Virus record (IMG/VR): IMGVR_UViG_3300046454_000816
Coordinates: 1 to 53,848 of that record
Direction: 5' to 3' (one strand)
DNA from: a virus
DNA: 53,848 nucleotides
Below are positions 24,805 to 32,652 of the stretch, in pieces; position 1 is the stretch's first letter; each line of letters opens with the position of its first letter. The position numbers and the translations under genes are program-made. The notes under the pieces were generated by a model. That model saw only the letters and a list, made by a program, of their open reading frames with translations. It had not been told where the DNA came from and did no database searches.

Positions 24805-25014
24805 CTAATCCCTGCCGTGTCGCCACATCGTATCAAAATCAGCTGACGCAGCTGCGATCATCGCCGCCAGCACCGGCGCAAACGGGGCCAGCTGCTCCAC
24901 CCAGTTGGGATTGGCGCGATCGATGCCCAACTCTTCACACAAATCACGTATCGCTGCAGCTGCATATGTTCCGGCAGTCATGTGAGCCTGCCTCATGTAA
25001 TCGCCCGCATCCAT
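24805..25014 (-). CDS. 69-aa helical protein
   Basis: ATG at 25014 with AGGAG eight bases upstream. Mostly helical (AGTYAAAAIRDLCEELGI, FAPVLAAMIAAASADFDTM). No known family. It is a single leftward gene beside the iteron region, with a TATAAT-type promoter just upstream. Confidence 0.55.
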   Translation of the reverse strand: MDAGDYMRQAHMTAGTYAAAAIRDLCEELGIDRANPNWVEQLAPFAPVLAAMIAAASADFDTMWRHGRD

Positions 25015-25074
25015 CTCTAGTTCTCCTGTTTAGGCCACGAAACATATGCGTCACAGCTCACGCGCGCAATAGCG

Positions 25075-25116
25075 TAATACGACGTATTATAAGCTAAACC
25101 TTGAGCATATTAACAA
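25075..25116 (-). promoter_or_regulatory. leftward TATAAT promoter with palindrome
   Basis: On the minus strand TATAAT (25086-25091) has a poor -35 candidate (GTTAAT at 25109-25114, 17 bases). A palindrome TAATACG-A-CGTATTA (25075-25089) overlaps it and may be an operator. The plus-strand resemblance to the T7 promoter is only partial. Confidence 0.45.
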
Positions 25117-25195
25117 TCCGATTGACGCCAGATCCGATTTATGCCAGCATCCTTGGACTGCTTGAGAACCGGCTCGACCCGACTTGACCAGTACG

Positions 25196-25229
25196 AAAGC
25201 CGCCCCGCAAGGGCGGCTTTCAGCATTTT
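25196..25229 (+). terminator. hairpin with T-rich end
   Basis: AAAGCCGCCC and GGGCGGCTTT pair around CGCAA, followed by CAGCATTTT. It stands between the 69-aa gene and the iterons. It may end a short plus transcript or insulate the origin. Confidence 0.4.
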
Positions 25230-25235
25230 AGGGCC

Positions 25236-25608
25236 TGATCCACGTTGCAAAAATACCACACGGAACGTGGTTCAGAACGTGGTTCAGCTAAGTCATTGAA
25301 AACAAATAAGATACTGGCCTTGATCCACGTGAACCACGTGAGCCACGTCTTTTTCTCACTCGCACCCGCGTATGCATGCGCGCGCCCCCATCACATGACA
25401 TCACACACGTATGCGCATGTCACGTCGCATATCGTATGCGCTTGTCACATCGCACCCATACCAGACCAAAAAGACCCAGAGGTGTTTTACGTGTGTATGA
25501 ATCTATTTTATACGTGGTTCACGTGGTTCAGGTGGTTCAATGTATATAAGTAACTGATAAATAAGGGATTATTCTGATCCACGTTCTGATCCACGTTCTG
25601 ATCCACGT
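25236..25608. other. iteron cluster, candidate replication origin
   Basis: Twelve copies of a 10-base element TGAWCCACGT (one is TGAGCCACGT and one AGGTGGTTCA) lie in both directions: 25236; 25265 and 25277 (12-base spacing); 25321, 25330, 25339 (9-base spacing); 25512, 25521, 25530 (9-base spacing, opposite sense); 25575, 25587, 25599 (12-base spacing). An AT-rich stretch (about 25540-25575) separates the last two groups. Clustered iterons plus an AT-rich element beside replication genes are the usual signs of an origin. Confidence 0.65.
25408..25454 (+). repeat. 22-bp direct repeat pair inside iteron region
   Basis: Two 22-base copies (25408-25429 and 25433-25454) begin CGTATGCGC and differ at two positions. 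They sit in a CA/TG alternating tract between iteron groups and may be a second protein-binding site. Confidence 0.75.
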
Positions 25609-25656
25609 CCAACTTGGTTGCATGCTTTTATTTTGCAACCATAGATTGAACAGCCA

Positions 25657-25685
25657 TTGACGTTTTGTTTTCTCGGTATTACGTT
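25657..25685 (+). promoter_or_regulatory. rightward promoter after iterons
   Basis: TTGACG (25657-25662), 17 bases, TACGTT (25680-25685). It precedes the gene at 25712, whose ribosome site is GAAGGAG. Confidence 0.55.
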
Positions 25686-25711
25686 ATCCAGACCGCAGAA
25701 GGAGAACAAAC

Positions 25712-26083
25712 ATGCCTAACGATGATCTTAATACCCAGCAGCGCCTGCTCAGGATGCATGCGTTGGTGACCGAAGACCTGAAGCGCGCCGATGCGCTCGC
25801 GCAAAAGCTGGGCTTCGAAAATATTGCCGCCCTTGTGATGGACATGAAGGCGTGCGGGAAAGACCTCGGCTTCAAAACCATCAGGTCTTTCGCCAAAGCT
25901 CTGTGCGAGGAAAAGCACGTAAAAATCGTGGCCCTTGCAACCGTTGGAAAAACCATAGGCCAGAAAAACCCGCTCGCCAGAGTGCGCGCGCTGGCGCATC
26001 TGGCGCTGTACTGGGATGGCATGTTGGAAATTCAGAAAATAGCTGAGCCGCATGCGCTCAAGGTGATCGGCGGCAAAAAATAA
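25712..26083 (+). CDS. unknown helical protein beside origin
   Basis: A 123-aa, all-helical, basic protein (LLRMHALVTEDLKRADALAQ, FKTIRSFAKALCEEKHVKI, VRALAHLALYWDGMLEIQK). It has its own promoter and a strong terminator. Iteron binding is an attractive idea because it adjoins the repeats, but no DNA-binding motif is evident. Confidence 0.5.
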   Translation: MPNDDLNTQQRLLRMHALVTEDLKRADALAQKLGFENIAALVMDMKACGKDLGFKTIRSFAKALCEEKHVKIVALATVGKTIGQKNPLARVRALAHLALYWDGMLEIQKIAEPHALKVIGGKK

Positions 26084-26087
26084 AATT

Positions 26088-26117
26088 AGGGCCCAGCAAA
26101 TCTGCTGGGCCCTTTTT
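26088..26117. terminator. bidirectional terminator
   Basis: AGGGCCCAGCA and TGCTGGGCCCT pair perfectly around AATC, followed by TTTTT on the plus strand. On the minus strand it is followed by AATTTTATTTTTT. It lies between convergent genes. Confidence 0.85.
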
Positions 26118-29003
26118 CTACATGCTGTACGGCTTGCCGCCAAAAGCATTGCTGAACCCGCTGGATTTTTTCTTCTCTTCCTCAACGCCCTCGGCAATTT
26201 CCTCTATCTCGACCTTCAATAATTCCGCCAGCTCCTGCCGACTGGGAATAATCCATGGCGGCCGGAACTGTTTTCCATCCGGGCCGCGCTTGCCGCGGCC
26301 GGGCGCGCGGATGAAGCCATACTTGCCCAGCTTGAAGCCATCGGGCGGCAAGTGGGGCTCGACATAGCGCCCGCGCTGTCCCTTGTGCCACGTGGTGTAG
26401 GCGGTGTGCAGCTGCATAGTGTTAGCCTCTTTGCCGAATTGCAGGCCGTTAATCACGCCAAAGGAGCCCGACAGGACGGATTCGATCAGCCACGTCTTGA
26501 TATGGCCGGGGCGGCGCGACAACGCCTCCATATCGCGCCGGGCCTCATTATTCATCGGGCAATCGCGTTGCGGCACGAATTGCGACACGTCGCGCTTGAG
26601 CAACAGATCGAGAAAAGCCGCCGGGCCGCCGTTTTCAACTTGAGCGCCCAAGGCGGTAAAATATTCATTATCGCCTGCGCGAATTTCGTTCGGCTTGATC
26701 ACCCAGTGCCGGGCGTCGCCCTCCTCGATATGCGCCGCATGCTCCATATTCGACAGGATCACCAAATTGACCCCCATCGGGGATTCAAACTTTGAGCCAA
26801 ACTTGGGCTCGAGGTTCATGCGCTTGGCTGTCGATGCGCGCTTGATGGCATCGGCCATTTTCTGATTGCCCGCAAAAGCCGCCTCGTCGAGCAGGATGAA
26901 GCCCTTGCCGCGCAAAGTATCGTTGAAGCGACCGGCGAACGCCTCATCATTGGCCTCGTTTGCGCCAGCCTGCCCCCAGATCTTGAGCACCACCTGTTCG
27001 AAATAGATGCCCTTGCCGGTCTGGTGCTTCCCGGTGAAGACCACCCGGATCACCCGCGACGCCTCGCCGACATGCTGCACCTGCCACGCCTCAAGATCGA
27101 GCATGCGCTCAAATGCCGTCTCGTCGCCATTGCACAGCACTTCCTTGATGTGCTGCAGGATCAAGCTGCAATCGCCCGCCTTGGGATCGATGCCGAAGCC
27201 ATGAAACAGGTTCAGGACATCGTCTTCGACCGGCTTATTGGTGAACACGATGTCGCGGTAGGTGTGGATGCCGCGCCAGTCGCGCCACGCCTCATGCGCG
27301 CGCCGGAACGTCTCATCGCCGGTGACCGGATCGACATAGGCAATAAATTCGCCCGCGGTCGCCACCGCCAGCGCCTTGATGTCGAGCAGCTTGCCGCCAT
27401 TGCGATCGACCCACGCGGGCGGCAGGCCCGGCGCGCAAAAACGCGCATAGCGATCGTTCAGCTCTTCCACATTGATCAGATCGACCTCGACGCCCTCGAC
27501 AAACGCGGTCTGGGCCGCAGCCGCGCCCTTGAACTTAAAAAGCGCCAAGCGGACCGCCTGCCCGCCGCTCTCGCCGCGCATGACCAGATCGGCGGCGTAA
27601 TTGGCCATATCGACTCCGGCCATGCTGGGCAGCATCGCCAAGATCTGGCCGACCTGCAGTCCCTTGGGCTGAAGTCTGGCCGTCAGGGTCGCCGCCATCG
27701 CATCCCACATCGCCGCCAGCGTCTTGACGTCGATCGCGCCGACGCAGATCAGTGAATCGGCGAAAGACGCCGCGTCGAACACCATCTGCCGCTTGACCAT
27801 CTCCGTTTTCTTGCTGTTGACCACAGTGAGGATATAGTCGAGCACGCCATTGACCAGCTCCATCCAGATGATGGCGCTGTAGGACGGCCCGCCAGCGCCC
27901 GCGCCCGGTCCGCCGGTATTACCCCCACCCCCGGAGCCGCCAGCGCCGCCAGCGCCTGCCGCTGTCGGCCCAGTCCCCAATTTCACGCCCTGCTTTTCCG
28001 CCTCGGCCTGCCAGTTGGGGTTCTGCTTCTCGTGGATGTTCCGTTGGCGATCGCCGCGTGATTTGTTTACCCCATTCGGAAACTCATGCTCGGAAGCATG
28101 GGTCGCGTCATCGGGCATTGCAGCCGCGATCGACCGCTTGCACTGGTCAAGATCCAGAATGCCGCGCTTGATCAGCATGCCGATCTGCAGGCCCAGATTA
28201 TGGACTTCCGAGCCGCGGCCGGTGCCGGGCGGCTGGCTCGCCACCTGCGCAAGGCGACGCTCGAATAATCCGCGCGCATCCTCGATCATGTCTTCGGTGA
28301 TGTCGCCGGTGAAATCTTCGCCTTCGATGTGGTTGGCCTGCCGGACGCGGTGGGTCCAGCCCAGTCCGGCCAAAGTCGCCGACACGTCGAGCATCAGCTC
28401 CTCGAGGCTCGGCACCAGCTTCCAGCCCTGCGGCGGCGTGCTAAAAATATCGTTGCCCTTGCTGTCCGGCTCCCACGTGTAAAGCTGGCCGGTGTCCGGA
28501 TGAATGCCCGCCACCACCGCCTGCGACGAATTATGCGGCGCGCGGGCGGCGCGGCCGAGGATCTGCACGCCAATGCGCCGGGCGCCCAAATCGGGCCCGC
28601 TGTAGAAATTGAAATTGCGGTTGAACGCCTCGGCGATCGGCACGCGGATCGGGATGGCGAATTTCGGCCAGCGGCCTGTCCTCGAGGCGGCGTCGCCCAG
28701 CTTGGGCCGGACGGCGAAGGATGCGGCCGGAACGTCCAGATCGGCGTCGAACATCACCATGGCGGTGCCGTCGCCCAGATCCTGACCAAATAAAACGCCG
28801 AGATTGTTCCCGGCGCGGATCCTTTGCTCAAGAATTTCGAGCGTGTAGTTGTTGGTCTGCCAGCCCATTTCATAAGGGTCTTTGCCCGCGGTCGGCACCA
28901 GCTTGTAGCCCAGCCCCAGCAGGATTCTCGCTGCGGCGATCATGCGGGCGTGGTGGGCGCTCGGGCTGCTTCCACTGCTTCCTTGACCGTGCATGTTGTT
29001 CAT
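26118..29003 (-). CDS. primase-polymerase / SF3-type helicase fusion (NrS-1-like)
   Basis: A 961-aa protein. Residues about 25-200 are an archaeo-eukaryotic-type primase-polymerase domain: FDADLD holds the DxD pair (D86, D88) and VVAGIH has the partner His (H168). A Gly-rich linker (about 345-375) follows. The C-terminal half is a DUF5906/D5-like helicase with Walker A GKHQTGKG (658-665) and Walker B ILLDEA (D706, E707), then NLVILSNMEHAA. It would prime and unwind DNA at the origin next door. ATG at 29003 has AGGAGG upstream. Confidence 0.8.
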   Translation of the reverse strand: MNNMHGQGSSGSSPSAHHARMIAAARILLGLGYKLVPTAGKDPYEMGWQTNNYTLEILEQRIRAGNNLGVLFGQDLGDGTAMVMFDADLDVPAASFAVRPKLGDAASRTGRWPKFAIPIRVPIAEAFNRNFNFYSGPDLGARRIGVQILGRAARAPHNSSQAVVAGIHPDTGQLYTWEPDSKGNDIFSTPPQGWKLVPSLEELMLDVSATLAGLGWTHRVRQANHIEGEDFTGDITEDMIEDARGLFERRLAQVASQPPGTGRGSEVHNLGLQIGMLIKRGILDLDQCKRSIAAAMPDDATHASEHEFPNGVNKSRGDRQRNIHEKQNPNWQAEAEKQGVKLGTGPTAAGAGGAGGSGGGGNTGGPGAGAGGPSYSAIIWMELVNGVLDYILTVVNSKKTEMVKRQMVFDAASFADSLICVGAIDVKTLAAMWDAMAATLTARLQPKGLQVGQILAMLPSMAGVDMANYAADLVMRGESGGQAVRLALFKFKGAAAAQTAFVEGVEVDLINVEELNDRYARFCAPGLPPAWVDRNGGKLLDIKALAVATAGEFIAYVDPVTGDETFRRAHEAWRDWRGIHTYRDIVFTNKPVEDDVLNLFHGFGIDPKAGDCSLILQHIKEVLCNGDETAFERMLDLEAWQVQHVGEASRVIRVVFTGKHQTGKGIYFEQVVLKIWGQAGANEANDEAFAGRFNDTLRGKGFILLDEAAFAGNQKMADAIKRASTAKRMNLEPKFGSKFESPMGVNLVILSNMEHAAHIEEGDARHWVIKPNEIRAGDNEYFTALGAQVENGGPAAFLDLLLKRDVSQFVPQRDCPMNNEARRDMEALSRRPGHIKTWLIESVLSGSFGVINGLQFGKEANTMQLHTAYTTWHKGQRGRYVEPHLPPDGFKLGKYGFIRAPGRGKRGPDGKQFRPPWIIPSRQELAELLKVEIEEIAEGVEEEKKKSSGFSNAFGGKPYSM

Positions 29004-29061
29004 GAGATGATCCTCCTTGCCTTCCTTGGTGGGTTGGTCGTTTCGTCGTTTGAGAAAACTT

Positions 29062-29094
29062 AGCCCGGCGCACTCCCGATGCGCCGGGCTTTTT
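29062..29094 (+). terminator. hairpin at end of 252-aa gene
   Basis: AGCCCGGCGC and GCGCCGGGCT pair around nine bases, followed by TTTTT on the plus strand. On the minus strand it is followed by AAGTTTTC, so weak leftward termination before the primase gene is also possible. Confidence 0.5.
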
Positions 29095-29852
29095 CATGCT
29101 CGCCAGAAGCTTTCCTCGTCGCCATTGCGATTCGGCCACCGGACAAATTTTTCGATGATTTTCTTGATCACATCGTCTTGCGCCGGGCTGGTCCGGTAGT
29201 CCTTGCCGCGATTAGTGATGTCGCTGACAAAATTAATCTCCCATTGGGTCAGCGGCGCCGCGCCATAGAGGGCGAACAGCTCCGACAGGCGTTGCAACAG
29301 CGGCTCAGAAAATCCGCCCGCGCTCGAGGTGCGCCACGTGAATGTTTCATCCTTGCGGCCCGGGTAGAAACCGCTGGCGTGATAGTCGCCCCGGTGCGCC
29401 TTCGCCCATGGCGGATCCTCATCCCACGGCGCCTGATATTGTCTGGGCTTTTCTTCAGCCCGGCGACGCCGCTCTTCCGCCTCGTCATGCTGGCGCTGCC
29501 GATCGGCGCTGGCGCGGTCGCGCGCCGCCTGCGCCTCGCGCTGAGCCTGTGCCGCGCGCTCACGATCGGCCCGGGCGGCTTGGTCGCGCGCCGCCTTCAT
29601 CAGGTCGTCCCACATGTTGGCGTAAGGATCGCGCGCCCGGCGCCCCTGATAGGTCTCGCGCGTGAACGGGCGAGCGTCGCCATTGCCCGGGCGTGCGCCG
29701 CCATAGACCGCGACCAGCATCTCGTCGAGGTTGTGGCCTTGCTCTTTAGCCATGCCGACCAGCTTGCGCATGGCCGATGCAATTTCTCCGTCGTGATCTG
29801 ATTCGGCCATCCGCACGATTTTTCTGACCAGCTCGACCTTGTATTCGGCCAT
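29094..29852 (-). CDS. charged coiled-coil protein
   Basis: A 252-aa protein. The ATG at 29852 has CGGAG upstream; the open frame extends further but lacks a good start. The N-terminus (about 1-50, VRKIVRMAESDHDGEIASA then AMRKLVGMAKEQGHNLDEM) resembles the short DUF2786-like helical domain. The centre is a long Arg/Ala/Glu coiled coil (about 90-150), and the C-terminus has LSELFALYGAAPLTQWEINFV and KIIEKFVRWPN. It sits directly upstream of the primase gene and may assist replication. Function unknown. Confidence 0.5.
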   Translation of the reverse strand: MAEYKVELVRKIVRMAESDHDGEIASAMRKLVGMAKEQGHNLDEMLVAVYGGARPGNGDARPFTRETYQGRRARDPYANMWDDLMKAARDQAARADRERAAQAQREAQAARDRASADRQRQHDEAEERRRRAEEKPRQYQAPWDEDPPWAKAHRGDYHASGFYPGRKDETFTWRTSSAGGFSEPLLQRLSELFALYGAAPLTQWEINFVSDITNRGKDYRTSPAQDDVIKKIIEKFVRWPNRNGDEESFWRA

Positions 29853-29911
29853 AATCTCCGTTCCCACAGGCAAAAAGCTACCGTTCAGCCCTTTCGGGCT
29901 GTTGTAGTCTG

Positions 29912-30069
29912 TTGACAAGTTTAAGGGAGCTAATTAGATTCGGGCCAGTGCTGCTGAATTTGCCCGTTCCCCTAGCTTTCCTTAGTTCTCCTTCGGCGCG
30001 CTCAGAATGGTGGTTCGGTTGCGCAATGGGGGCTCCCAGCCTTAACAGGCTCGGGGCCCCTTATTTTTG
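29912..30069 (+). ncRNA. candidate small RNA unit (promoter to terminator)
   Basis: A plus-strand TTGACA (29912-29917), 17 bases, TAGATT (29935-29940) predicts a start near 29947. A long hairpin (about 30030-30060, arms GGGGCTCCC.AGCCT and AGGCT.GGGGCCCC with one mismatch and a wobble pair) followed by TTATTTTT ends near 30069. No meaningful open frame lies between. Flanking genes are on the minus strand. It may be a free RNA of about 120 bases or an antisense control element. Confidence 0.4.
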
Positions 30070-30083
30070 AGCGGACGGGTAGC

Positions 30084-30368
30084 CTAGTCCTCACTCTGAT
30101 CGAAGTCCAGCCGCTGCTGCTTGTACTTGTGCAGGGTCAGGATCACCACATTTAGCGCCTGCCGCCGCTTCTCGCACAGCTTCAGCAATTCATCGGCCAG
30201 ATTGCGCGGCGGGGGCATTTTTCCGGCCACCCAGCGCAACAGCGTGCGCCGGGTGACCTTGAGATGGCGCGACATCGGCGACTGCCACCACGCGCCATGA
30301 AGCAGGGATCCGACCACCTGCACCAGCTCGGGCGGCATGCCCGGCGGCGCCTTTTTCTCCTCATCCAT
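30084..30368 (-). CDS. HTH DNA-binding protein
   Basis: A 94-aa protein with a Cro/XRE-like helix-turn-helix: LVQVVGSLLHGAWWQSPMSR, LKVTRRTLLRWVAGKMPPP (about 15-55), then a helix ELLKLCEKRRQALNVVILTL. Such proteins occur as small phage regulators. It is last in a leftward operon of small genes. It is a candidate for a regulator of the shared promoter sites. Confidence 0.65.
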   Translation of the reverse strand: MDEEKKAPPGMPPELVQVVGSLLHGAWWQSPMSRHLKVTRRTLLRWVAGKMPPPRNLADELLKLCEKRRQALNVVILTLHKYKQQRLDFDQSED

Positions 30369-30369
30369 C

Positions 30370-30657
30370 TCACTTGCCCTTTGCGTTAAAAAGAGCGTCG
30401 AGGGTGTCGCAATAAACCTTCAGGTTCGAATACGAATGCACGATGCAGTCGCCGACATCCGCCACCAATTCGTCAGGCTTGGGCGGCTGGATCCGCTGCA
30501 TGGCCGACACGATCAGCATGACGCCGATATTGATGGCGACTTCCGGCTTGAAGTCGAACAGGTCACTGGCGATTCCTGCGGTGATGAACGTGGCGCGAGC
30601 CTTGTCGAGGTCGTCCAAGTTGCCATAATACTTCGGGGGCACGTCGTTTGCGTTCAT
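30370..30657 (-). CDS. 95-aa unknown protein
   Basis: ATG at 30657. Mostly helical with hydrophobic stretches (PEVAINIGVMLIVSAMQRI) and the acidic segment PDELVADVGDCIVHSYSNL. One base separates its stop from the HTH gene. No family is recognised. Confidence 0.5.
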   Translation of the reverse strand: MNANDVPPKYYGNLDDLDKARATFITAGIASDLFDFKPEVAINIGVMLIVSAMQRIQPPKPDELVADVGDCIVHSYSNLKVYCDTLDALFNAKGK

Positions 30658-30660
30658 GAT

Positions 30661-30759
30661 CTAAACTCCCGCTTCGGGTCCAACCCAGTTGATGTAGAGA
30701 AGAATGATGACCACTGCGCCAAAGAAATACAGCGCATCGATCAAGAAAGACCGACCCAT
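30661..30759 (-). CDS. 32-aa membrane microprotein
   Basis: ATG at 30759 with GAAGGAG nearby. One membrane helix (DALYFFGAVVIILLYINWV) makes up most of the protein. Its strong ribosome site supports expression. Function unknown. Confidence 0.55.
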   Translation of the reverse strand: MGRSFLIDALYFFGAVVIILLYINWVGPEAGV

Positions 30760-30770
30760 GTTGTTCTCCT

Positions 30771-30842
30771 TCAAAAGCGGTCGATAGCGACCGCGACCAG
30801 AGTTACGAAGCCAACGGCCATGATGATGCAGAGAATGACCAA
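30771..30842 (-). CDS. possible 23-aa membrane microprotein
   Basis: A TTG start directly after the stop of the next gene, with GGAGG five bases before it. The product (VILCIIMAVGFVTLVAVAI core) is one hydrophobic helix. The short length makes this uncertain, but the sequence between neighbours is otherwise unexplained. Confidence 0.35.
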   Translation of the reverse strand: MVILCIIMAVGFVTLVAVAIDRF

Positions 30843-31064
30843 CTACACCTCCTGCTTCTTGACAGCTTTCAGAATGCCGTCTTCGTCATACTTGTAGTTG
30901 ACCGGGTTCTCGTCGGCGTCGACTTCGACGGCGCGGTGGTTCTCGCACAGGCCCCAGTTGAAAAAGAGCGTGCGCGCGCTGAGTGCGGCTTCCTCTTTGG
31001 TGGCGAACACGAGGCCATTGCGCTCCCACTGGCCTTGCACCTTCACTTCCGGCTTCCAATTCAT
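30843..31064 (-). CDS. 73-aa small protein
   Basis: ATG at 31064 with AAGGAG seven bases upstream. The order of strands and helix (EVKVQGQWERNGLVFATKEEA, then ALSARTLFFNWG) resembles small phage proteins of the 'query-type' beta-alpha fold with a central TKEEA-A motif. A second half VEVDADENPVNYKYDEDG follows. No assigned function. Confidence 0.5.
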   Translation of the reverse strand: MNWKPEVKVQGQWERNGLVFATKEEAALSARTLFFNWGLCENHRAVEVDADENPVNYKYDEDGILKAVKKQEV

Positions 31065-31083
31065 CACAGTTCTCCTTCAGGTT

Positions 31084-31215
31084 TTAATGGTGAGGCACGC
31101 TGCCGCCGATCGTTATAGCGATCGCCGCGGCGGCGAGGAGCATCAGCGTCCACATGATGCGCGGAAACAAGCCCATCAAAACGACGAAAATGGCCAGTCC
31201 AATCATGAAGTGCAT
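31084..31215 (-). CDS. 43-aa two-helix membrane microprotein
   Basis: ATG at 31215 with AAGGAGG five bases upstream. Two hydrophobic segments (FMIGLAIFVVLMGLF and WTLMLLAAAAIAITIG) with a short basic turn suggest a membrane hairpin. Function unknown. Confidence 0.55.
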   Translation of the reverse strand: MHFMIGLAIFVVLMGLFPRIMWTLMLLAAAAIAITIGGSVPHH

Positions 31216-31226
31216 CAGATCCTCCT

Positions 31227-31475
31227 TCAGGCGGTTTTAGTCAGCGCCTCGGCGATCAAGGCGTCAATGTCGGCGGCCACGCGGGCCCAGTGGCTGGCGC
31301 TTTCATGCGTGCGCTCCGTCTGCAGCGCCAGATAATTGACGGCGTCACGCGACTTGCGCAGGGCGTCGATCATGCGGCTGCCGAGCACGCGCAGCTCGTC
31401 GACGCGAGCCTGCCGGTCATCAGCCAGATCGGCCAGCCGATCAGTGCGGTCTTTTTTCTTGTGCGGGGTAGCCAT
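31227..31475 (-). CDS. 82-aa helical protein
   Basis: The ATG at 31475 shares a base with the previous stop (TGATG). The N-terminus is basic (PHKKKDRTDR), followed by long helices (ADLADDRQARVDELRVLGSR, VAADIDALIAEAL). It may be a small coiled-coil protein. No family is recognised. Confidence 0.5.
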   Translation of the reverse strand: MATPHKKKDRTDRLADLADDRQARVDELRVLGSRMIDALRKSRDAVNYLALQTERTHESASHWARVAADIDALIAEALTKTA

Positions 31476-31789
31476 CAAACGACTCCTTCGTCGGGCAGGG
31501 GTTGTTCATCAGCCCAGTGGGGCGAGGAATAGAGTTGCGGGATAAACCAGCCGCGCTCATACGTCAGCCGACCTTCAGTCGTCCAAGCATAGCTTAGGGG
31601 CTTGTTAGCGCCCCGGCTGGTGATCCAGCGATTGTGAAGCAGGGTGTGAAGTCCTTGCCCGAAGATGTCACACCTGCCGGGGCTGAAGTGGCTCCACCGG
31701 GTGCCAGTGGTGATGACCGCCCGGCCGCCATTGTCGGCCATGCTCTTGAGCACGGCCTTCTGGGTCTTCGTCAGATAACGGCGCTTCAT
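31475..31789 (-). CDS. winged-helix-like small protein
   Basis: A 104-aa protein: an N-terminal helix LTKTQKAVLKSMADNGG, then HTLLHNRWITSR and LSYAWTTEGRLTYER, a helix-helix-wing order like MarR-type or phage winged-helix proteins. It could be a small regulator in the tiny-gene operon. No name can be given. Confidence 0.5.
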   Translation of the reverse strand: MKRRYLTKTQKAVLKSMADNGGRAVITTGTRWSHFSPGRCDIFGQGLHTLLHNRWITSRGANKPLSYAWTTEGRLTYERGWFIPQLYSSPHWADEQPLPDEGVV

Positions 31790-31968
31790 GCGTCTCTCTT
31801 CCAGTTGATGTGGCGGATGAACTTGTAGGTGGCGTGCTTGTGGACCTTGGCGGCCACCTTCTGGCGCGCCTGCTCAAAAGTCTCGGCCATGGTGAGATAG
31901 TGGACGCGGAAAGGGCGCAGGGCCCCCTCGCGCGTGACTTCGACGGTGACTTCAAACTTGCGCATCAT
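31786..31968 (-). CDS. 60-aa small alpha/beta protein
   Basis: ATG at 31968 has GGAG nine bases upstream; a second ATG at 31965 shares a base with the upstream stop. Strands FEVTVEV and PFRVHYLTMA are followed by helix AETFEQARQKVAAKVHK. This beta-beta-alpha layout recurs in neighbours at 30843 and 32425. Function unknown. Confidence 0.5.
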   Translation of the reverse strand: MMRKFEVTVEVTREGALRPFRVHYLTMAETFEQARQKVAAKVHKHATYKFIRHINWKRDA

Positions 31969-32150
31969 GACCGGGGTCTCCCGCGGATAATGAAAGCCTC
32001 GGCGTCTTCGAAGGCGTAGAACCGGCGCATGTCGCCGTCCGCGGTCAGCGCCACCCAAGGCGGCAGATCGGCGGCCAGCAGGATCTGGATGTAGCCCAGA
32101 TCCTCGCCGTCGAGGGTGACCGTGTAGATGCTGGTGAGAGCGAAGCCCAT
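31965..32150 (-). CDS. 61-aa small protein
   Basis: ATG at 32150. Beta-rich with an acidic turn (SIYTVTLDGEDLGYIQILLA, RRFYAFEDAEAFIIRG). The last segment again shows the YAFEDAEAF helix type common in these small phage proteins. No known family. Confidence 0.5.
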   Translation of the reverse strand: MGFALTSIYTVTLDGEDLGYIQILLAADLPPWVALTADGDMRRFYAFEDAEAFIIRGRPRS

Positions 32151-32161
32151 GTTGCCCTCCT

Positions 32162-32428
32162 TCAGCAGTAAGCGTTGGGCCCGAAGGCCGCGCGCATGAG
32201 TTGGCCAAGGCAGTGATAGCCTTCCGAATCGGCGGCGCCGAAAGCAGATTTCGCGCGCATGGCCTTGACCATATTGGCGTAGACGTCGCGCTCGCTCTTG
32301 CCGCTGTTGACAGCAATGCGGAAAGTCCGGTTGAGCGATTTGGCGGCCGCTTCGCGCCCGGCGGTGGTGTAGAGCCCCCAGCCATCGGCGGTCGGCTCTT
32401 TGATTTCCTTGAGGATCCGGATTTTCAT
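32162..32428 (-). CDS. 88-aa unknown protein
   Basis: ATG at 32428 overlapping the upstream stop. An N-terminal strand (KIRILKEIKEP) precedes helices (GREAAAKSLNRTFRIAVN, ERDVYANMVKAMRAK). Cys residues near the end (YHCLG, NAYC). Function unknown. Confidence 0.5.
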   Translation of the reverse strand: MKIRILKEIKEPTADGWGLYTTAGREAAAKSLNRTFRIAVNSGKSERDVYANMVKAMRAKSAFGAADSEGYHCLGQLMRAAFGPNAYC

Positions 32429-32652
32429 ACCTTCACCTCGACAAAGATGCCGTCCAGCTCGTCGAAGACGCGCGTCAGGTAATCGGCCTTCAGCTCCATC
32501 TGCAGGCGGCTGTCACTGGTGCCGGACGCCTCGACGATGTTGATCAGGCGTTCGCCGCCCTTGACTTCGAAGCTGATGAACAGGCGCCAGCGTTTCTCGC
32601 CTTTGCTCGGGTAGCGCGGGTTCAGGTCCGCGTAAAATTTGGCCTTGGTCAT
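32425..32652 (-). CDS. 75-aa small beta protein
   Basis: ATG at 32652 with AAGGAG upstream. Strands RWRLFISFEVKGGERLINIV and ELDGIFVEVKV flank a helix SRLQMELKADYLTRVFD. Its stop overlaps the next start. No family match. Confidence 0.5.
   Translation of the reverse strand: MTKAKFYADLNPRYPSKGEKRWRLFISFEVKGGERLINIVEASGTSDSRLQMELKADYLTRVFDELDGIFVEVKV

Noticed and set aside
25075-25094. Resemblance to a T7 RNA polymerase promoter
   Set aside because: Only the first nine bases agree, the rest does not match, and no phage RNA polymerase gene is present in the window.
25245-25553. 102-codon plus-strand frame through the iterons
   Set aside because: Its codons are the repeats themselves, with no ribosome site; it is better explained as origin DNA.
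25236-25608. CRISPR-like array
   Set aside because: Repeat units are 10 bases with 0-2 base gaps in both orientations, without spacers or cas genes.
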